From Hylemonella sp. UBA2468 (GTDB lineage Bacteria; Pseudomonadota; Gammaproteobacteria; Burkholderiales; Burkholderiaceae_C): a DNA stretch of 13,445 nt. A program made the translations under genes and the position numbers. Numbering within the stretch: position 1 is the stretch's first letter; each line of letters begins with the position of its first letter. Location of the stretch: NCBI GenBank assembly GCA_002342165.1, contig DDPM01000190.1:1-13445 (forward strand). Direction: 5' to 3'. The notes beneath the pieces are model-generated. The model was not told where the DNA came from. It worked only from the letters and a program-made list of their open reading frames with translations, and made no database searches. Shown piece by piece: positions 1 through 8,020 of this stretch.

Positions 1-263
1 GAGATGTGCTCGTATTCACCCAAAATCACCGAACCTACGGAGTCGCGTTCAAGATTCAGGGCCAAGCCAAATGTAGGCTGACCGTCTTTGGTGGCTGGGA
101 ACTCCAACATTTCGCCCTGCATCACATCGGACAGGCCGTGAATGCGGCAAATGCCGTCGGTCACAGATACCACGGTGCCTTGGTTGCGCACATCGGTGCT
201 GACGGACAGCCCCTCAATACGGCTCTTGATCAATTCAGAGATTTCTGCGGGATTGAGTTGCAT
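1..263 (-). CDS. atpA: ATP synthase F1 subunit alpha, N-terminal part (cut by window edge)
   Basis: This is the first 87 codons of the alpha subunit of the F1 head, the cytoplasmic alpha3beta3 hexamer that makes ATP. The translation begins [20 protein letters not shown] and continues through the beta-barrel N-terminal domain, with the family-typical stretches [10 protein letters not shown] and GEMLEFP. The nucleotide-binding P-loop lies beyond the window edge. The ATG at 261-263 is preceded by a good ribosome binding site (AAGGAAAG, about 4 bases upstream). It lies 46 bases after atpH, in the standard order atpB-E-F-H-A. Identification is by family sequence and by operon context; both agree. 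Confidence 0.97.
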   Translation of the reverse strand, partial: MQLNPAEISELIKSRIEGLSVSTDVRNQGTVVSVTDGICRIHGLSDVMQGEMLEFPATKDGQPTFGLALNLERDSVGSVILGEYEHI

Positions 264-309
264 GACTCTTTCCTTCTTTCCTTAATAAAGGCTCTAGCTT
301 GAGAACACC

Positions 310-840
310 TCAAGCTGTAAGAGCCACTTTCATTTGTTCAAGACGGGCTTTGACCGAAGTGTCCAGCACCTCGTCACCCACCACCACTCGAATGCCACCA
401 ATCAAGGAGGCGTCGATTACCACCGAAAGCTTTAACCTGCGTGCAAACCGTTTTTCCAACGCAATGGAAAGCTCAGACAAGGCCGATTCGTCCAAGGGAA
501 AAGCACTTTGAACACTGGCGTCATAGGTTCCGGCTTGCTGGTTGACCAGCGCACGAAATTGCGAGGCCATTTCAGGCAGCGCGGCTAAACGCCCGTTTTC
601 AATGACCGTGCGCAAAAAATTTTGTGCATGAGCATCCAAATTGAACTTGGCCACGGACTTCACCAAGTTCAAAACCTGCTCTGAGCTGGCGGACGGTGAA
701 GCATCCAAAGATTGGAGGTCCTTGTTGGACGCAATCAGGGCGAGCTCATCCAACCAAGCCGAAACCGACCCCATGTTATCTGTTGAAGCCTTAAACAAAG
801 CTTCAGCATAAGGGCGAGCAATGGTTGCAGTTTCAGCCAT
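310..840 (-). CDS. atpH: ATP synthase F1 subunit delta
   Basis: A 176-residue protein of the OSCP/delta family, which links the top of the F1 head to the b-subunit stalk so that the stator does not turn with the rotor. The N-terminal part ([16 protein letters not shown]) has the usual A-x-x-YA-x-ALF helix. The C-terminal part contains the conserved stretch around [18 protein letters not shown], followed by a terminal helix ending [10 protein letters not shown]. Length is that of the family (E. coli about 177). It starts 6 bases after the atpF stop; only a weak GGAG lies upstream, about 12 bases from the ATG, so translation is probably coupled to atpF. Confidence 0.97.
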   Translation of the reverse strand: MAETATIARPYAEALFKASTDNMGSVSAWLDELALIASNKDLQSLDASPSASSEQVLNLVKSVAKFNLDAHAQNFLRTVIENGRLAALPEMASQFRALVNQQAGTYDASVQSAFPLDESALSELSIALEKRFARRLKLSVVIDASLIGGIRVVVGDEVLDTSVKARLEQMKVALTA

Positions 841-846
841 AAGGAT

Positions 847-1317
847 TCAAAGCTCCGCTTTCAAACGCGAGAGGAGCTCAGCATGGACGTCAGCATTAAC
901 CTCTTTGCGAAGAATTTGTTCTGCGCCTTTGACAGCCAACAGAGCCACCTGTTCACGCAAAACTTCACGGGCTTTGATGGTTTGCTGATTGGCTTCAGAT
1001 TTGGCAGCGGACACAATTTTGTCAGCCTCTTCAATCGCCCGGGCTTTGGCCTCTTCAATGATGGCTAAAGCCCGTCGTTCAGCGTCAGCCAGCAAGCTAG
1101 CCGTCTCATTGCGAGACTTTGCCAACTCTTCCTCGACGCGACGGTTAGCTAAAGAAAGCTCACTTTTGGCCTTGTCAGCGGCCGCAAGACCGTCTGCGAT
1201 TTTGTGCGCACGCTCATCCAATGCTTTGGTGATGGGCGGCCACACAAACTTCATTGTGAAGACGACCAACAAGAAAAAGACAACGAGCTGAGCGAAGAAT
1301 GTTGCGTTGATGCTCAC
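847..1317 (-). CDS. atpF: ATP synthase Fo subunit b (GTG start)
   Basis: A 156-residue b subunit, the peripheral stalk that anchors F1 to the membrane. One membrane helix spans roughly residues 8-28 ([20 protein letters not shown]), followed by a long charged, alanine-rich coiled coil from about 35 to 145, the expected layout and length (E. coli 156). The start codon is GTG at 1315-1317: MSINATFF matches the family N-terminus, and a GAGAGG site lies 7 bases upstream. It lies between atpE (34-base gap) and atpH (6-base gap). Confidence 0.97.
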   Translation of the reverse strand: MSINATFFAQLVVFFLLVVFTMKFVWPPITKALDERAHKIADGLAAADKAKSELSLANRRVEEELAKSRNETASLLADAERRALAIIEEAKARAIEEADKIVSAAKSEANQQTIKAREVLREQVALLAVKGAEQILRKEVNADVHAELLSRLKAEL

Positions 1318-1324
1318 AACAACA

Positions 1325-1330
1325 CCTCTC
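1325..1330 (-). promoter_or_regulatory. Ribosome binding site of atpF
   Basis: GAGAGG on the minus strand, 7 bases before the GTG at 1315-1317. It supports the non-ATG start of atpF, which the family N-terminus also demands. Confidence 0.7.
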
Positions 1331-1351
1331 TGTTAGTGGAAAGGTGAGGAA

Positions 1352-1600
<249 letters not shown>

Positions 1601-1642
1601 TTAAATACTCCTATGGATTAAAACAACTAAAAAAAACTTCAA

Positions 1643-2509
1643 TTAATGGTGGTCGTGGGCCTGCCCCACGTACACCAAGGTCAACATCATGAAAATAAAG
1701 GCCTGAAGGGCAACAATAAGGATGTGAAAGATAGCCCAACCTGTACCTGCAAGCACATGACCCACCCAAAGTGCAACTCCCGTGGCAGAACCAAAGCCCA
1801 CCGCCCCCATTAAGGCAATCAACATGAAGACCAATTCACCAGCGTACATGTTGCCAAACAGTCGCATGCCGTGTGATACGGTTTTTGCCGTGAACTCAAT
1901 CAACTGCATGGCCAAATTGAGCACACCCAAGATGATGGCAAAAATAGGGTTCTTGCTGGTACCAAATGGTGCACTCACCATTTCATGAGCCCATCCTGCT
2001 GCACCCTTGATCTTGACGTTGTAGTACAAGCAAACCAAGAGCACTGAAGTCGACAAACCCAAAGTGGTGGATAGATCGGCGGTAGGCACCACGCGAAAGT
2101 AATGAATGTTGTGATCCAACCCCGTAGCGGAGAAGACCATATGGAAGAGATCTACGGGCAAAAAGTCCATAGAGTTCATCAGAAATACCCAAACAAAGAC
2201 AGTCAAGGCCAAGGGCCCCACAAAAAGGCGAGACTGAGCGTTGTGCACAATACCTTTGGCTTGCGTATCAACCATTTCTAAAAGAATTTCTACTGCCGCT
2301 TGCAAGCGCCCTGGCACGCCCGAAGTGACGCTACGCGACACTTTCCACATGAAAAACAGACCCACCACACCAAGTAGCACCGACCAAAACAAAGAGTCGA
2401 TGTTCAAGACATTAAAGTCAATGACGCCAGACTGTGCTGCAGTCTGCAGGTGTGTAAGGTGGTGACCAATATAGTCACCAGCAGTCAAAACACTTTGCTC
2501 AGAAGACAT
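1643..2509 (-). CDS. atpB: ATP synthase Fo subunit a
   Basis: A 288-residue membrane protein that forms the two proton half-channels next to the c ring. The essential arginine is R216 in SHGMRLFGNMYAGEL, equivalent to E. coli R210. Several hydrophobic helices are visible (about 41-56, 98-116, 146-164, 188-206, 222-246, 254-282). The C-terminal VGQAHDHH tail resembles that of beta- and gammaproteobacterial relatives. No strong ribosome binding site is seen before the ATG at 2507-2509. The gene follows atpI by 30 bases and precedes atpE by 42. Confidence 0.98.
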   Translation of the reverse strand: MSSEQSVLTAGDYIGHHLTHLQTAAQSGVIDFNVLNIDSLFWSVLLGVVGLFFMWKVSRSVTSGVPGRLQAAVEILLEMVDTQAKGIVHNAQSRLFVGPLALTVFVWVFLMNSMDFLPVDLFHMVFSATGLDHNIHYFRVVPTADLSTTLGLSTSVLLVCLYYNVKIKGAAGWAHEMVSAPFGTSKNPIFAIILGVLNLAMQLIEFTAKTVSHGMRLFGNMYAGELVFMLIALMGAVGFGSATGVALWVGHVLAGTGWAIFHILIVALQAFIFMMLTLVYVGQAHDHH

Positions 2510-2539
2510 TAATTATTTCATTCAAAACACCCTTGGACC

Positions 2540-3043
2540 TCAAACAAGATCCCAAGAGCCATTTAACTTATTAACTTTTGGACGAACCAACAAGGCCAAC
2601 CAATAAACTTTAAGCGTTAGAAGCATCGTCAGCAACATAGCCGCCCAATTTAACTCTGCCTGCCACCGACTGGCCAATACCATCAGAGAAACTGAGGCCA
2701 ACAATTTGACAGACTCCCATACAAAAAAACCTAACACAGACCGAACCGGGTCACCTCTCAACCACGGATTGGAGATGCCCCTTGCAAACAACATGGCGGG
2801 TAACACCACCACAGCAACACCCCAGGCAGCAGAGACAGCAATAACCCGGTTTTCAAACACGACCGCTAAAAGCCCCACGAAAACCAGACCCACACCACAC
2901 TGAGCTGCAATAACGCACCAAGGAGGTAAAGACGAATTTCGTAACCGAAAGCTTTGGACTTCCTGGGGCGTAAGTGGCAAAGACTCGTTGTTAAAGTCTT
3001 TTTGCTCCGCCCAATCCGCATCTTTTTCTTTGATTGTTGACAT
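2540..3043 (-). CDS. atpI: ATP synthase accessory protein I (AtpI-like)
   Basis: A 167-residue membrane protein at the head of the atp operon. A polar cytoplasmic N-terminus of about 40 residues is followed by four predicted membrane helices (about 44-63, 69-88, 102-125, 131-152). This size, topology and place match the AtpI family, known to help assembly of the c ring and sometimes linked to magnesium or calcium uptake. Sequence similarity in this family is low, so the call leans on position and topology. The helix 2-3 loop includes ARGISNPWLRGDP. The ATG at 3041-3043 has no clear ribosome binding site. Confidence 0.85.
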   Translation of the reverse strand: MSTIKEKDADWAEQKDFNNESLPLTPQEVQSFRLRNSSLPPWCVIAAQCGVGLVFVGLLAVVFENRVIAVSAAWGVAVVVLPAMLFARGISNPWLRGDPVRSVLGFFVWESVKLLASVSLMVLASRWQAELNWAAMLLTMLLTLKVYWLALLVRPKVNKLNGSWDLV

Positions 3044-3101
3044 AAAAAATGACGTCAGAATTACAAAGCTGTTACAAAAACTGTCGGTTGGTCAGCCTTG
3101 A

Positions 3102-3107
3102 ATTATA
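3102..3107 (-). promoter_or_regulatory. Candidate sigma-70 -10 box of the atp operon
   Basis: A perfect TATAAT on the minus strand, 58 bases before the atpI start codon, would place the transcript start near 3095. The -35 region at a 16-18 base spacing is poor (CTGGTT or nearby), so the promoter is supported by the -10 box, by the position at the head of the operon and by the absence of another good match. Confidence 0.5.
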
Positions 3108-3205
3108 CGGAGAAAACTTTTTGAACCAGTTTGTGTTGGAAAACCCGCCTCATGGCACTCAGCGCTACCCCGCATATTGGCTCACTTTTCAGACTCCTAT
3201 ACCCT

Positions 3206-3234
3206 TTGACAGTCTTCAATAGACGCCATTTGAT
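3206..3234 (+). promoter_or_regulatory. Candidate sigma-70 promoter for DUF493-lipB-lipA
   Basis: A perfect TTGACA at 3206-3211 is followed, after 17 bases, by TTTGAT at 3229-3234 (4 of 6 matches to TATAAT). The transcript would start near 3241 and carry a leader of about 90 bases that includes the inverted repeat at 3297-3319. It is the best plus-strand match I found in this region, but not verified. Confidence 0.4.
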
Positions 3235-3296
3235 GCGGCGGTATGCCAAGCGTTTCAGCGCTGCAAACATGGCGCCAAATTGCGACCTGTCCTCAA

Positions 3297-3319
3297 ATTG
3301 AGACACGTGGTGTCACAAT
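3297..3319. repeat. 23-bp inverted repeat, operator-like or leader hairpin
   Basis: Arm ATTGAGACAC, spacer GTG, arm GTGTCACAAT: nine of ten positions pair. It ends 11 bases before the ATG of the DUF493 gene. As DNA it has the size and symmetry of a dimeric repressor site; as RNA it could form a short-loop hairpin just before a start codon that lacks a Shine-Dalgarno sequence. I do not recognise the consensus of a known regulator. Confidence 0.6.
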
Positions 3320-3330
3320 CCAATAGTTTG

Positions 3331-3648
3331 ATGACTATGAGCTCCAACAAACCCTCTGACCCCTCAACCAGCAAGCCCAGTAGCGAACCGAGTGCTTCTG
3401 TCATGAAGTTTCCCATGGACTTTCCGATCAAGGTCATGGGTGCTCAGGTTGCAGGCTTTGTTGAAGCCATTGAAGCCATTGCTCTGGCTTTTGATCCAAA
3501 ATTTGACCGATCAACCACCGAGCTCAGGCCCAGCAGCACGGGCAAGTACCTTGGGGTAACCATCACCTTACAAGCCACAAGCCAGGACATGCTCGACGAG
3601 CTTTACAGAACCCTGTCCACCCACCCCATGGTGAAAGTGGTGCTTTAA
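3331..3648 (+). CDS. DUF493 / YbeD-family protein
   Basis: A 105-residue protein of the DUF493 (YbeD) family, a small ACT-like alpha/beta fold of uncertain role. The conserved core runs from about residue 25: FPMDFPIKVMG, then a helix (AGFVEAIEAIALAF), and the end AGKYLGVT-like strand (TGKYLGVTITLQATS) with the final THPMVKVVL. The first 24 residues are a Ser/Pro/Lys-rich, probably unordered tail. ATG codons at 3331 and 3337 are both possible and neither has a clear ribosome binding site; 3331 is used here. ybeD lies beside lipB in many proteobacteria, and lipB follows here after 18 bases, so a link to lipoate metabolism is inferred from context only. Confidence 0.85.
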   Translation: MTMSSNKPSDPSTSKPSSEPSASVMKFPMDFPIKVMGAQVAGFVEAIEAIALAFDPKFDRSTTELRPSSTGKYLGVTITLQATSQDMLDELYRTLSTHPMVKVVL

Positions 3649-3666
3649 GGCCATGAACATAAAGCC

Positions 3667-4416
3667 ATGATGGTTCGAGATTTGGGGCAAGTGGACCTGC
3701 TGCCCACGCTTGAGGCGATGCAAACTTTTACTGAACAACGACATAGTGACTCTCCTGACGAGCTTTGGCTTTGCGAACACCCGCCTGTGTTCACTCAAGG
3801 CTTGGCGGGTAAAGCCAGCCACGTTTTGGATGCGCGGAACATTCCAGTGGTGCAAACCAACCGCGGCGGGCAGGTGACCTACCATGGGCCGGGTCAGTTG
3901 GTGGCGTACCCCCTACTGGACCTCAAACGTGCGGGTTACTTTGTGAAGGAATATGTGTACCGTCTAGAAGATGCTTTGTTACGTACCCTTGCAACGTTTG
4001 GTGTTATTGGCCATCGGGTGGCGGGCGCACCAGGCATTTACGTGCGTCTGTACGACCCCCATTCTCATGCGCTTTTGCCGCAGCGCCCGCAGTGTCAAAA
4101 TAGGCAACCTTCAGACAGTGCTTCATCAGGACAGATCGGCCCAACACCGTACCCCGGTCCAATCCATGCCCCCCAAACTCCCAACTTAACGGGCTTGGGC
4201 AAAATTGCGGCGCTGGGCATTAAGGTCAGCAGAAACTGCACCTACCACGGCGTAGCGCTTAATGTGAGTATGGACTTAAGCCCGTTTTCAAATATCAACC
4301 CGTGTGGGTACGTGGGGTTGCAAACGGTGGACTTTTCTACAATGGGCATCACTGCAGAGCTGGAACAAGTCAAGCAGGTGTTGAGTCAAAAACTCGTCAG
4401 CCACTTGTTACCTTAA
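3667..4416 (+). CDS. lipB: Octanoyl-[acyl carrier protein]:protein N-octanoyltransferase (LipB), with long insert
   Basis: LipB transfers octanoate from acyl carrier protein to a lysine of lipoyl domains, the first step of lipoyl cofactor synthesis. Visible signatures: HPPVFTQG (38-45), [13 protein letters not shown] (66-78), GAPGIYVR (120-127), Lys179 in [10 protein letters not shown] and the acyl-thioester cysteine Cys191 in [11 protein letters not shown], then NPCGYVGL (211-218). At 249 residues it is longer than E. coli LipB (213). The excess is mainly a Pro/Gln/Ser-rich insert at about 128-176, between the substrate loop and the catalytic Lys. ATGs at 3667 and 3670 are both possible. It follows the DUF493 gene by 18 bases and precedes lipA by 57, probably one transcript. 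Confidence 0.96.
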   Translation: MMVRDLGQVDLLPTLEAMQTFTEQRHSDSPDELWLCEHPPVFTQGLAGKASHVLDARNIPVVQTNRGGQVTYHGPGQLVAYPLLDLKRAGYFVKEYVYRLEDALLRTLATFGVIGHRVAGAPGIYVRLYDPHSHALLPQRPQCQNRQPSDSASSGQIGPTPYPGPIHAPQTPNLTGLGKIAALGIKVSRNCTYHGVALNVSMDLSPFSNINPCGYVGLQTVDFSTMGITAELEQVKQVLSQKLVSHLLP

Positions 4417-4473
4417 CTTCCTCATTCTGCAAAGCCCCTCTTTTTAGCTCTGCCCCTACCTTCACTCCTTCTT

Positions 4474-5421
4474 ATGACGCCCTACGACCCCCTTGTCAAA
4501 CAAAAGGCTCAGGCCAAGTTGGAACGAATTCCGGTCAAGGTGCAGCATGCCGAAACTTTGAAAAAGCCCGATTGGATTCGGGTGAAGGCGGGCTCTCCTA
4601 CCACGCGCTTTAATGAAATTAAAAAAATTCTGCGGGACCACCATTTGCACACGGTGTGCGAAGAAGCCAGCTGCCCCAATATTGGCGAGTGTTTTGGCAA
4701 GGGCACCGCCACCTTCATGATCATGGGTGACAAATGCACGCGCAGGTGCCCGTTTTGCGATGTGGGCCACGGACGACCCGACCCTTTGGATGCGCAAGAG
4801 CCCGACAATTTGGCCAAAACCATTGCCGCGCTGAAATTGAAATACGTGGTGATCACCAGCGTGGACCGCGACGACCTTCGCGACGGGGGTGCCGCCCACT
4901 TTGTGGCATGCATCCGCAAAACCCGAGAACTCTCGCCCACCACGCAAATTGAGGTACTGGTGCCCGACTTTCGGGGCCGAGACGACCGAGCACTGGACAT
5001 CCTCAAAACCGCGCCGCCGGATGTGATGAACCACAACATTGAAACCGTGCCGAGGCTTTACAAGCAGGCGCGCCCAGGCAGTGATTACGAGTTTTCCTTA
5101 AGGTTGCTGCAAAAGTTCAAAGGCATGCACCCCGCGGTGCCCACCAAAAGTGGGCTGATGGTGGGGCTGGGCGAAACCGACGACGAAATTTTACAGGTGA
5201 TGCGAGATATGCGCGACCACCAGATCGACATGTTGACCATTGGCCAATACTTGTCACCGTCTTCAGCCCATTTGCCCGTGCTGCGTTATGTGCCCCTAGA
5301 GACCTTTAAAAAATGGGAGGCGGCGGCCTACGAGATGGGGTTTTCGCATGCGGCCGTGGGGCCCATGGTACGCAGCAGCTACCACGCAGACCAACAAGCC
5401 GAGCACGTCTTAGCTGGCTAA
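4474..5421 (+). CDS. lipA: Lipoyl synthase (radical SAM)
   Basis: LipA inserts sulfur at C6 and C8 of the protein-bound octanoyl chain, completing the cofactor that LipB begins. The 315-residue protein has both iron-sulfur sites: auxiliary cluster cysteines C62, C67, C73 ([12 protein letters not shown]) and the radical SAM motif C88-x3-C92-x2-C95 (CTRRCPFC). The C-terminal RSSYHAD (300-306) supplies the serine that also ligates the auxiliary cluster. Length is close to E. coli LipA (321). No Shine-Dalgarno sequence lies before the ATG; the 57 bases upstream are mostly pyrimidine. The gene runs towards ptsI, with only 21 bases between the two stop codons. Confidence 0.98.
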   Translation: MTPYDPLVKQKAQAKLERIPVKVQHAETLKKPDWIRVKAGSPTTRFNEIKKILRDHHLHTVCEEASCPNIGECFGKGTATFMIMGDKCTRRCPFCDVGHGRPDPLDAQEPDNLAKTIAALKLKYVVITSVDRDDLRDGGAAHFVACIRKTRELSPTTQIEVLVPDFRGRDDRALDILKTAPPDVMNHNIETVPRLYKQARPGSDYEFSLRLLQKFKGMHPAVPTKSGLMVGLGETDDEILQVMRDMRDHQIDMLTIGQYLSPSSAHLPVLRYVPLETFKKWEAAAYEMGFSHAAVGPMVRSSYHADQQAEHVLAG

Positions 5422-5442
5422 TAACGGGCTAAGGCTTAAAAC

Positions 5443-7272
5443 TTACTGCAACAGAAAGTTGGCTGGCTCTTCGCTTGCCAACACTTGCAAAGCCCAAGGT
5501 TCGAGCTTGCGAGTATCGGCCCTGAGCACCTCTTGCTTGACCGCCAATATTTGCGCGGGATGCATCGAAAAACACCGCAAACCTAGTCCAAGCAGCAAAC
5601 GCGTCATGGTGATATCGCCCGCCATTTCGCCGCACACGCTCACGGGCTTTCCGCTTTGGCGAGCCGCCGCTATGGTGTCGGCCAGCAAACGCAAGACAGC
5701 GGGGTGCATGGGGTCGTACAAATGGGCCACCGATTCATCGGTACGGTCAATGGCTAAGGTGTACTGAATCAAATCGTTGGTGCCCAAAGACAAAAAGTCG
5801 AAGTGGCGCAAGAAGGTGTGCACGATCAGCACGGCGGCCGGGATTTCAATCATTGCCCCAATTTCCAGCTGTCCGTAAGGCACCCCCTCAGAGTGAAGTT
5901 GGGCGCGCGCTTGCTCCACCAACGTCAAGGTTTGGCGAATTTCGCTCAAATGCGCCAACATGGGAATCATCATCTTCACTGGCCCGTGCGCAGCAGCCCT
6001 ATAGATGGCGCGCAGTTGGCTGACAAACATGTCCGGATCAGCCAAGCTCCACCGAATGGCACGCAAGCCGAGCGCGGGATTCAAATGGCCTTGGTCTTGA
6101 ATGGCCCCATCCATGGATTTGTCGGCACCCACATCCACCGTGCGAATGGTCACGGGCAGGCCCTTCATGCCTTCCACCGCATGTCGGTAAGCAAGGTACT
6201 GCTCTTCTTCATCTGGCAAGTCGGCACCATGCCGGCCCATAAACAAAAACTCGCTGCGAAAAAGACCTACGCCCTGGGCTCCGGCCTCAAGCGCCAAGGG
6301 CGCATCTGCCGGCATTTCAATATTGGCCAAGAGTTCCACCTTGTGCCCGTCCAAGGTTAAAGACGGGGTGGTGAGCAATCGGGCCAAACGTCCACGTTCT
6401 AGTTCGAGTTGGCGTTGCTTGTAGTTGTATTCTGCCAAGATGATGGGAGAAGGGTCCACGATGACCACGCCGGCATCGCCATCGATGATGATCCAGTCGT
6501 CTTGGCGAACCAGCAAACTGGCAGTTCGCGCACCCACCACCGCCGGAATGTCCATGCTGCGGGCCACAATGGCCGTGTGAGAGGTTTTTCCCCCCACATC
6601 GGTCACAAAGCCGGTAAATACGCTCTGCTTGAACTGCAGCATGTCCGCGGGTGAGAGCTCATGCGCCACCAACACCAAAGGCACATCGGTATCGCCCAGC
6701 CGGATGTCGGCATTGGGCTCTTTGGCTTTAGTGCGCCTTCTACCGGCTAAGTTTGGAGATAGATCCAGGGCTTTGGCCTCGTTTTGAAAATGCTGGGCAT
6801 TCGCCAATGCGGTGGCAGGCAAGCCTTTCATGGCGCGCAGTACTTTTTCAGTGATTTGCTCCATGTCGGCCTTGCGCTCGCGCAGGTAGGCGTCTTCCAT
6901 TTCGTCAAATTGCCTAGCAATGGCTTCTAACTGGGAGGTAATGGCCCACTCAGCGTTGTACAGCCGGTCGCGAATCCAGTGTTTGACGCCTTCAATCACT
7001 TCTTGATCGTCCAGCAACATAAGGTGCACGTCCAGCATGGCGCGCAATTCTTGCGGCGCATCTTTAGGGCCCAATTGCGAAACCGTGTGTTGCAAACGGC
7101 TGATTTCAGCCACCACCGTATCGCGCCCGCGGCGGGCCCGGTCAATTTCGGCATCCACCTGATCAGGCTCAATAAAGTAGTGGGCCACATCCATCCTGCT
7201 GGAGGCCACCAGCACCGCGCGGCCAATAGTGATGCCGCGCGATACTGAAATGCCGTGGATGGAAATGGTCAT
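5443..7272 (-). CDS. ptsI: Phosphoenolpyruvate-protein phosphotransferase, PTS enzyme I
   Basis: Enzyme I takes phosphate from phosphoenolpyruvate and passes it to HPr in the cytoplasm. The start chosen is the ATG at 7270-7272 (MTISIHGISVSRG), which matches the family N-terminus and gives 609 residues; an ATG 21 bases earlier would overlap ptsH. The phosphorylated histidine is H232 in GGKTSHTAIVARS. The PEP-binding barrel shows GLFRSEFLFM (336-345), SLGTNDLIQYTLAIDR (495-510) and the catalytic Cys547 in VCGEMAGD. It is about 34 residues longer than E. coli EI (575), partly from a basic linker near 168-195 before the histidine. It starts 4 bases after the ptsH stop, so the two are probably translationally coupled. 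No GAF domain is present, so it is not PtsP of the PTS-Ntr type. Confidence 0.96.
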   Translation of the reverse strand: MTISIHGISVSRGITIGRAVLVASSRMDVAHYFIEPDQVDAEIDRARRGRDTVVAEISRLQHTVSQLGPKDAPQELRAMLDVHLMLLDDQEVIEGVKHWIRDRLYNAEWAITSQLEAIARQFDEMEDAYLRERKADMEQITEKVLRAMKGLPATALANAQHFQNEAKALDLSPNLAGRRRTKAKEPNADIRLGDTDVPLVLVAHELSPADMLQFKQSVFTGFVTDVGGKTSHTAIVARSMDIPAVVGARTASLLVRQDDWIIIDGDAGVVIVDPSPIILAEYNYKQRQLELERGRLARLLTTPSLTLDGHKVELLANIEMPADAPLALEAGAQGVGLFRSEFLFMGRHGADLPDEEEQYLAYRHAVEGMKGLPVTIRTVDVGADKSMDGAIQDQGHLNPALGLRAIRWSLADPDMFVSQLRAIYRAAAHGPVKMMIPMLAHLSEIRQTLTLVEQARAQLHSEGVPYGQLEIGAMIEIPAAVLIVHTFLRHFDFLSLGTNDLIQYTLAIDRTDESVAHLYDPMHPAVLRLLADTIAAARQSGKPVSVCGEMAGDITMTRLLLGLGLRCFSMHPAQILAVKQEVLRADTRKLEPWALQVLASEEPANFLLQ

Positions 7273-7276
7273 GCGC

Positions 7277-7546
7277 TTACTCGCCTTCGCCAAATTTGTC
7301 CTGGATCAACTCCAACAAGGCCTGCAAGGCCTCTTCAGCGCGGTCACCCTCAGTATCGAGTTCTATAGTGCTGCCTATCCCGGCGGCGAGCATCATGACG
7401 CCCATGATGGATTTGGCATTCACTCGGCGCTCTCCTTTGGAAATGAAGATTTCGCAAGGATAGCTGCCCGCCAATTTGGACAACTTGGCTGAGGCTCGGG
7501 CATGCAAACCCAATTTGTTGCAGATGGTGGCGGTGGCTTTGTGCAT
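7277..7546 (-). CDS. ptsH: Phosphocarrier protein HPr
   Basis: HPr, the small phosphocarrier between enzyme I and EIIA. At 89 residues it has the family size. His15, the phosphate carrier, lies in KLGLHARASAKL, and Ser46, the site used by HPr kinase where present, lies in NAKSIMGVMML. Both motifs are intact, so control by an HprK elsewhere in the genome is possible but not shown. It lies 18 bases after the EIIA gene and 4 before ptsI. The ribosome binding site is weak. Confidence 0.97.
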   Translation of the reverse strand: MHKATATICNKLGLHARASAKLSKLAGSYPCEIFISKGERRVNAKSIMGVMMLAAGIGSTIELDTEGDRAEEALQALLELIQDKFGEGE

Positions 7547-7564
7547 AGCGGGCTCAGTTAAATT

Positions 7565-8020
7565 TTAAGAATGGCAAGGATTGTCCACATGCATATCGAC
7601 CTCTTGTATGCACTGGACGCCCCCCGTTACGGCGCGCTGCACCAAATCTTCTATGGGGTGCCCTATGTAGCTGACCGTGCGCCATATCATGGGCAGGTTG
7701 AGCCCCGTGACCACACGAATGTGCTTTTCACGCCCCAGAAGTGCTGCCACATTGCAGGGCGTGGCGCCCATGGCGTCTGTAAACACCAAAACGCTTGGAG
7801 GGACCGAGCCAGCCGGTGCTGCTTCAACTTTTGAAAGTGCGCGCTCTTGCAGCTGGTCCACCATTTGCTTGGCCTTTTCTAGATAAGTGGGCACATCGGC
7901 ATCAGCAGGAATGTCTAGTGACAACACCCCTGGTAAATGTTCTGAAAAGACGTGGCCCACCACCGACCTGAAGGCGCTGGCCAAGGGCTCATGGGCAATG
8001 ATCAAAATTCCTGTCTTCAT
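7565..8020 (-). CDS. PTS EIIA component, mannose family
   Basis: A 151-residue single-domain EIIA of the mannose (ManX N-terminal) family, which accepts phosphate from HPr. The N-terminus MKTGILIIAHEPLASAF places the active-site histidine at H10. Other family signatures are TDAMGATPCN (81-90) and TGLNLPM (105-111). The start at 8018-8020 is set by the family N-terminus, although the frame is open further upstream through the MFS gene. The ATG overlaps the TGA stop of the MFS gene as ATGA, a coupling arrangement. No EIIB, EIIC or EIID gene is nearby, so a regulatory role is more likely than sugar import. In many Burkholderiales a similar EIIA-HPr-EI cluster follows gshB; here an MFS gene holds that place. 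Confidence 0.93.
   Translation of the reverse strand: MKTGILIIAHEPLASAFRSVVGHVFSEHLPGVLSLDIPADADVPTYLEKAKQMVDQLQERALSKVEAAPAGSVPPSVLVFTDAMGATPCNVAALLGREKHIRVVTGLNLPMIWRTVSYIGHPIEDLVQRAVTGGVQCIQEVDMHVDNPCHS

Larger units (their letters stand above)
3044..3330. other. Divergent intergenic control region
   Basis: About 287 bases without a convincing gene, between atpI (leftward) and the DUF493-lipB-lipA genes (rightward). It holds a candidate promoter on each strand, a pair of TTACAAA direct repeats 11 bases apart (3061-3067 and 3072-3078) in the presumed atpI leader, and a 23-bp inverted repeat at 3297-3319. No tRNA or known riboswitch fold was recognised. Confidence 0.6.

Noticed and set aside
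3050..3057. TGACGTCA palindrome before atpI
   Set aside because: Eight bases only and no known bacterial regulator that I can assign; chance is likely.
3103..3306. A 67-codon frame on the minus strand between the DUF493 gene and atpI
   Set aside because: It starts at GTG, has no ribosome binding site, covers both candidate promoters and the inverted repeat, and resembles no family I know.
3461..3478. Tandem GAAGCCATT repeat
   Set aside because: It lies in the DUF493 coding region and reflects the repeated residues EAIEAI in a conserved helix.
4462..5039. Two frames of 176 and 190 codons on the minus strand opposite lipA
   Set aside because: They are antisense to the conserved radical SAM core and show no domain or start signal of their own.
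5409..5433. CTTAGC / GCTAAG stem at the convergent lipA-ptsI junction
   Set aside because: Only six pairs with a 13-base loop and no T run on either strand, so terminator function is not supported.
5803..6360. A 185-codon plus-strand frame opposite ptsI
   Set aside because: It lies wholly antisense to conserved enzyme I domains; the His/Gln-rich composition is that of a shadow frame.
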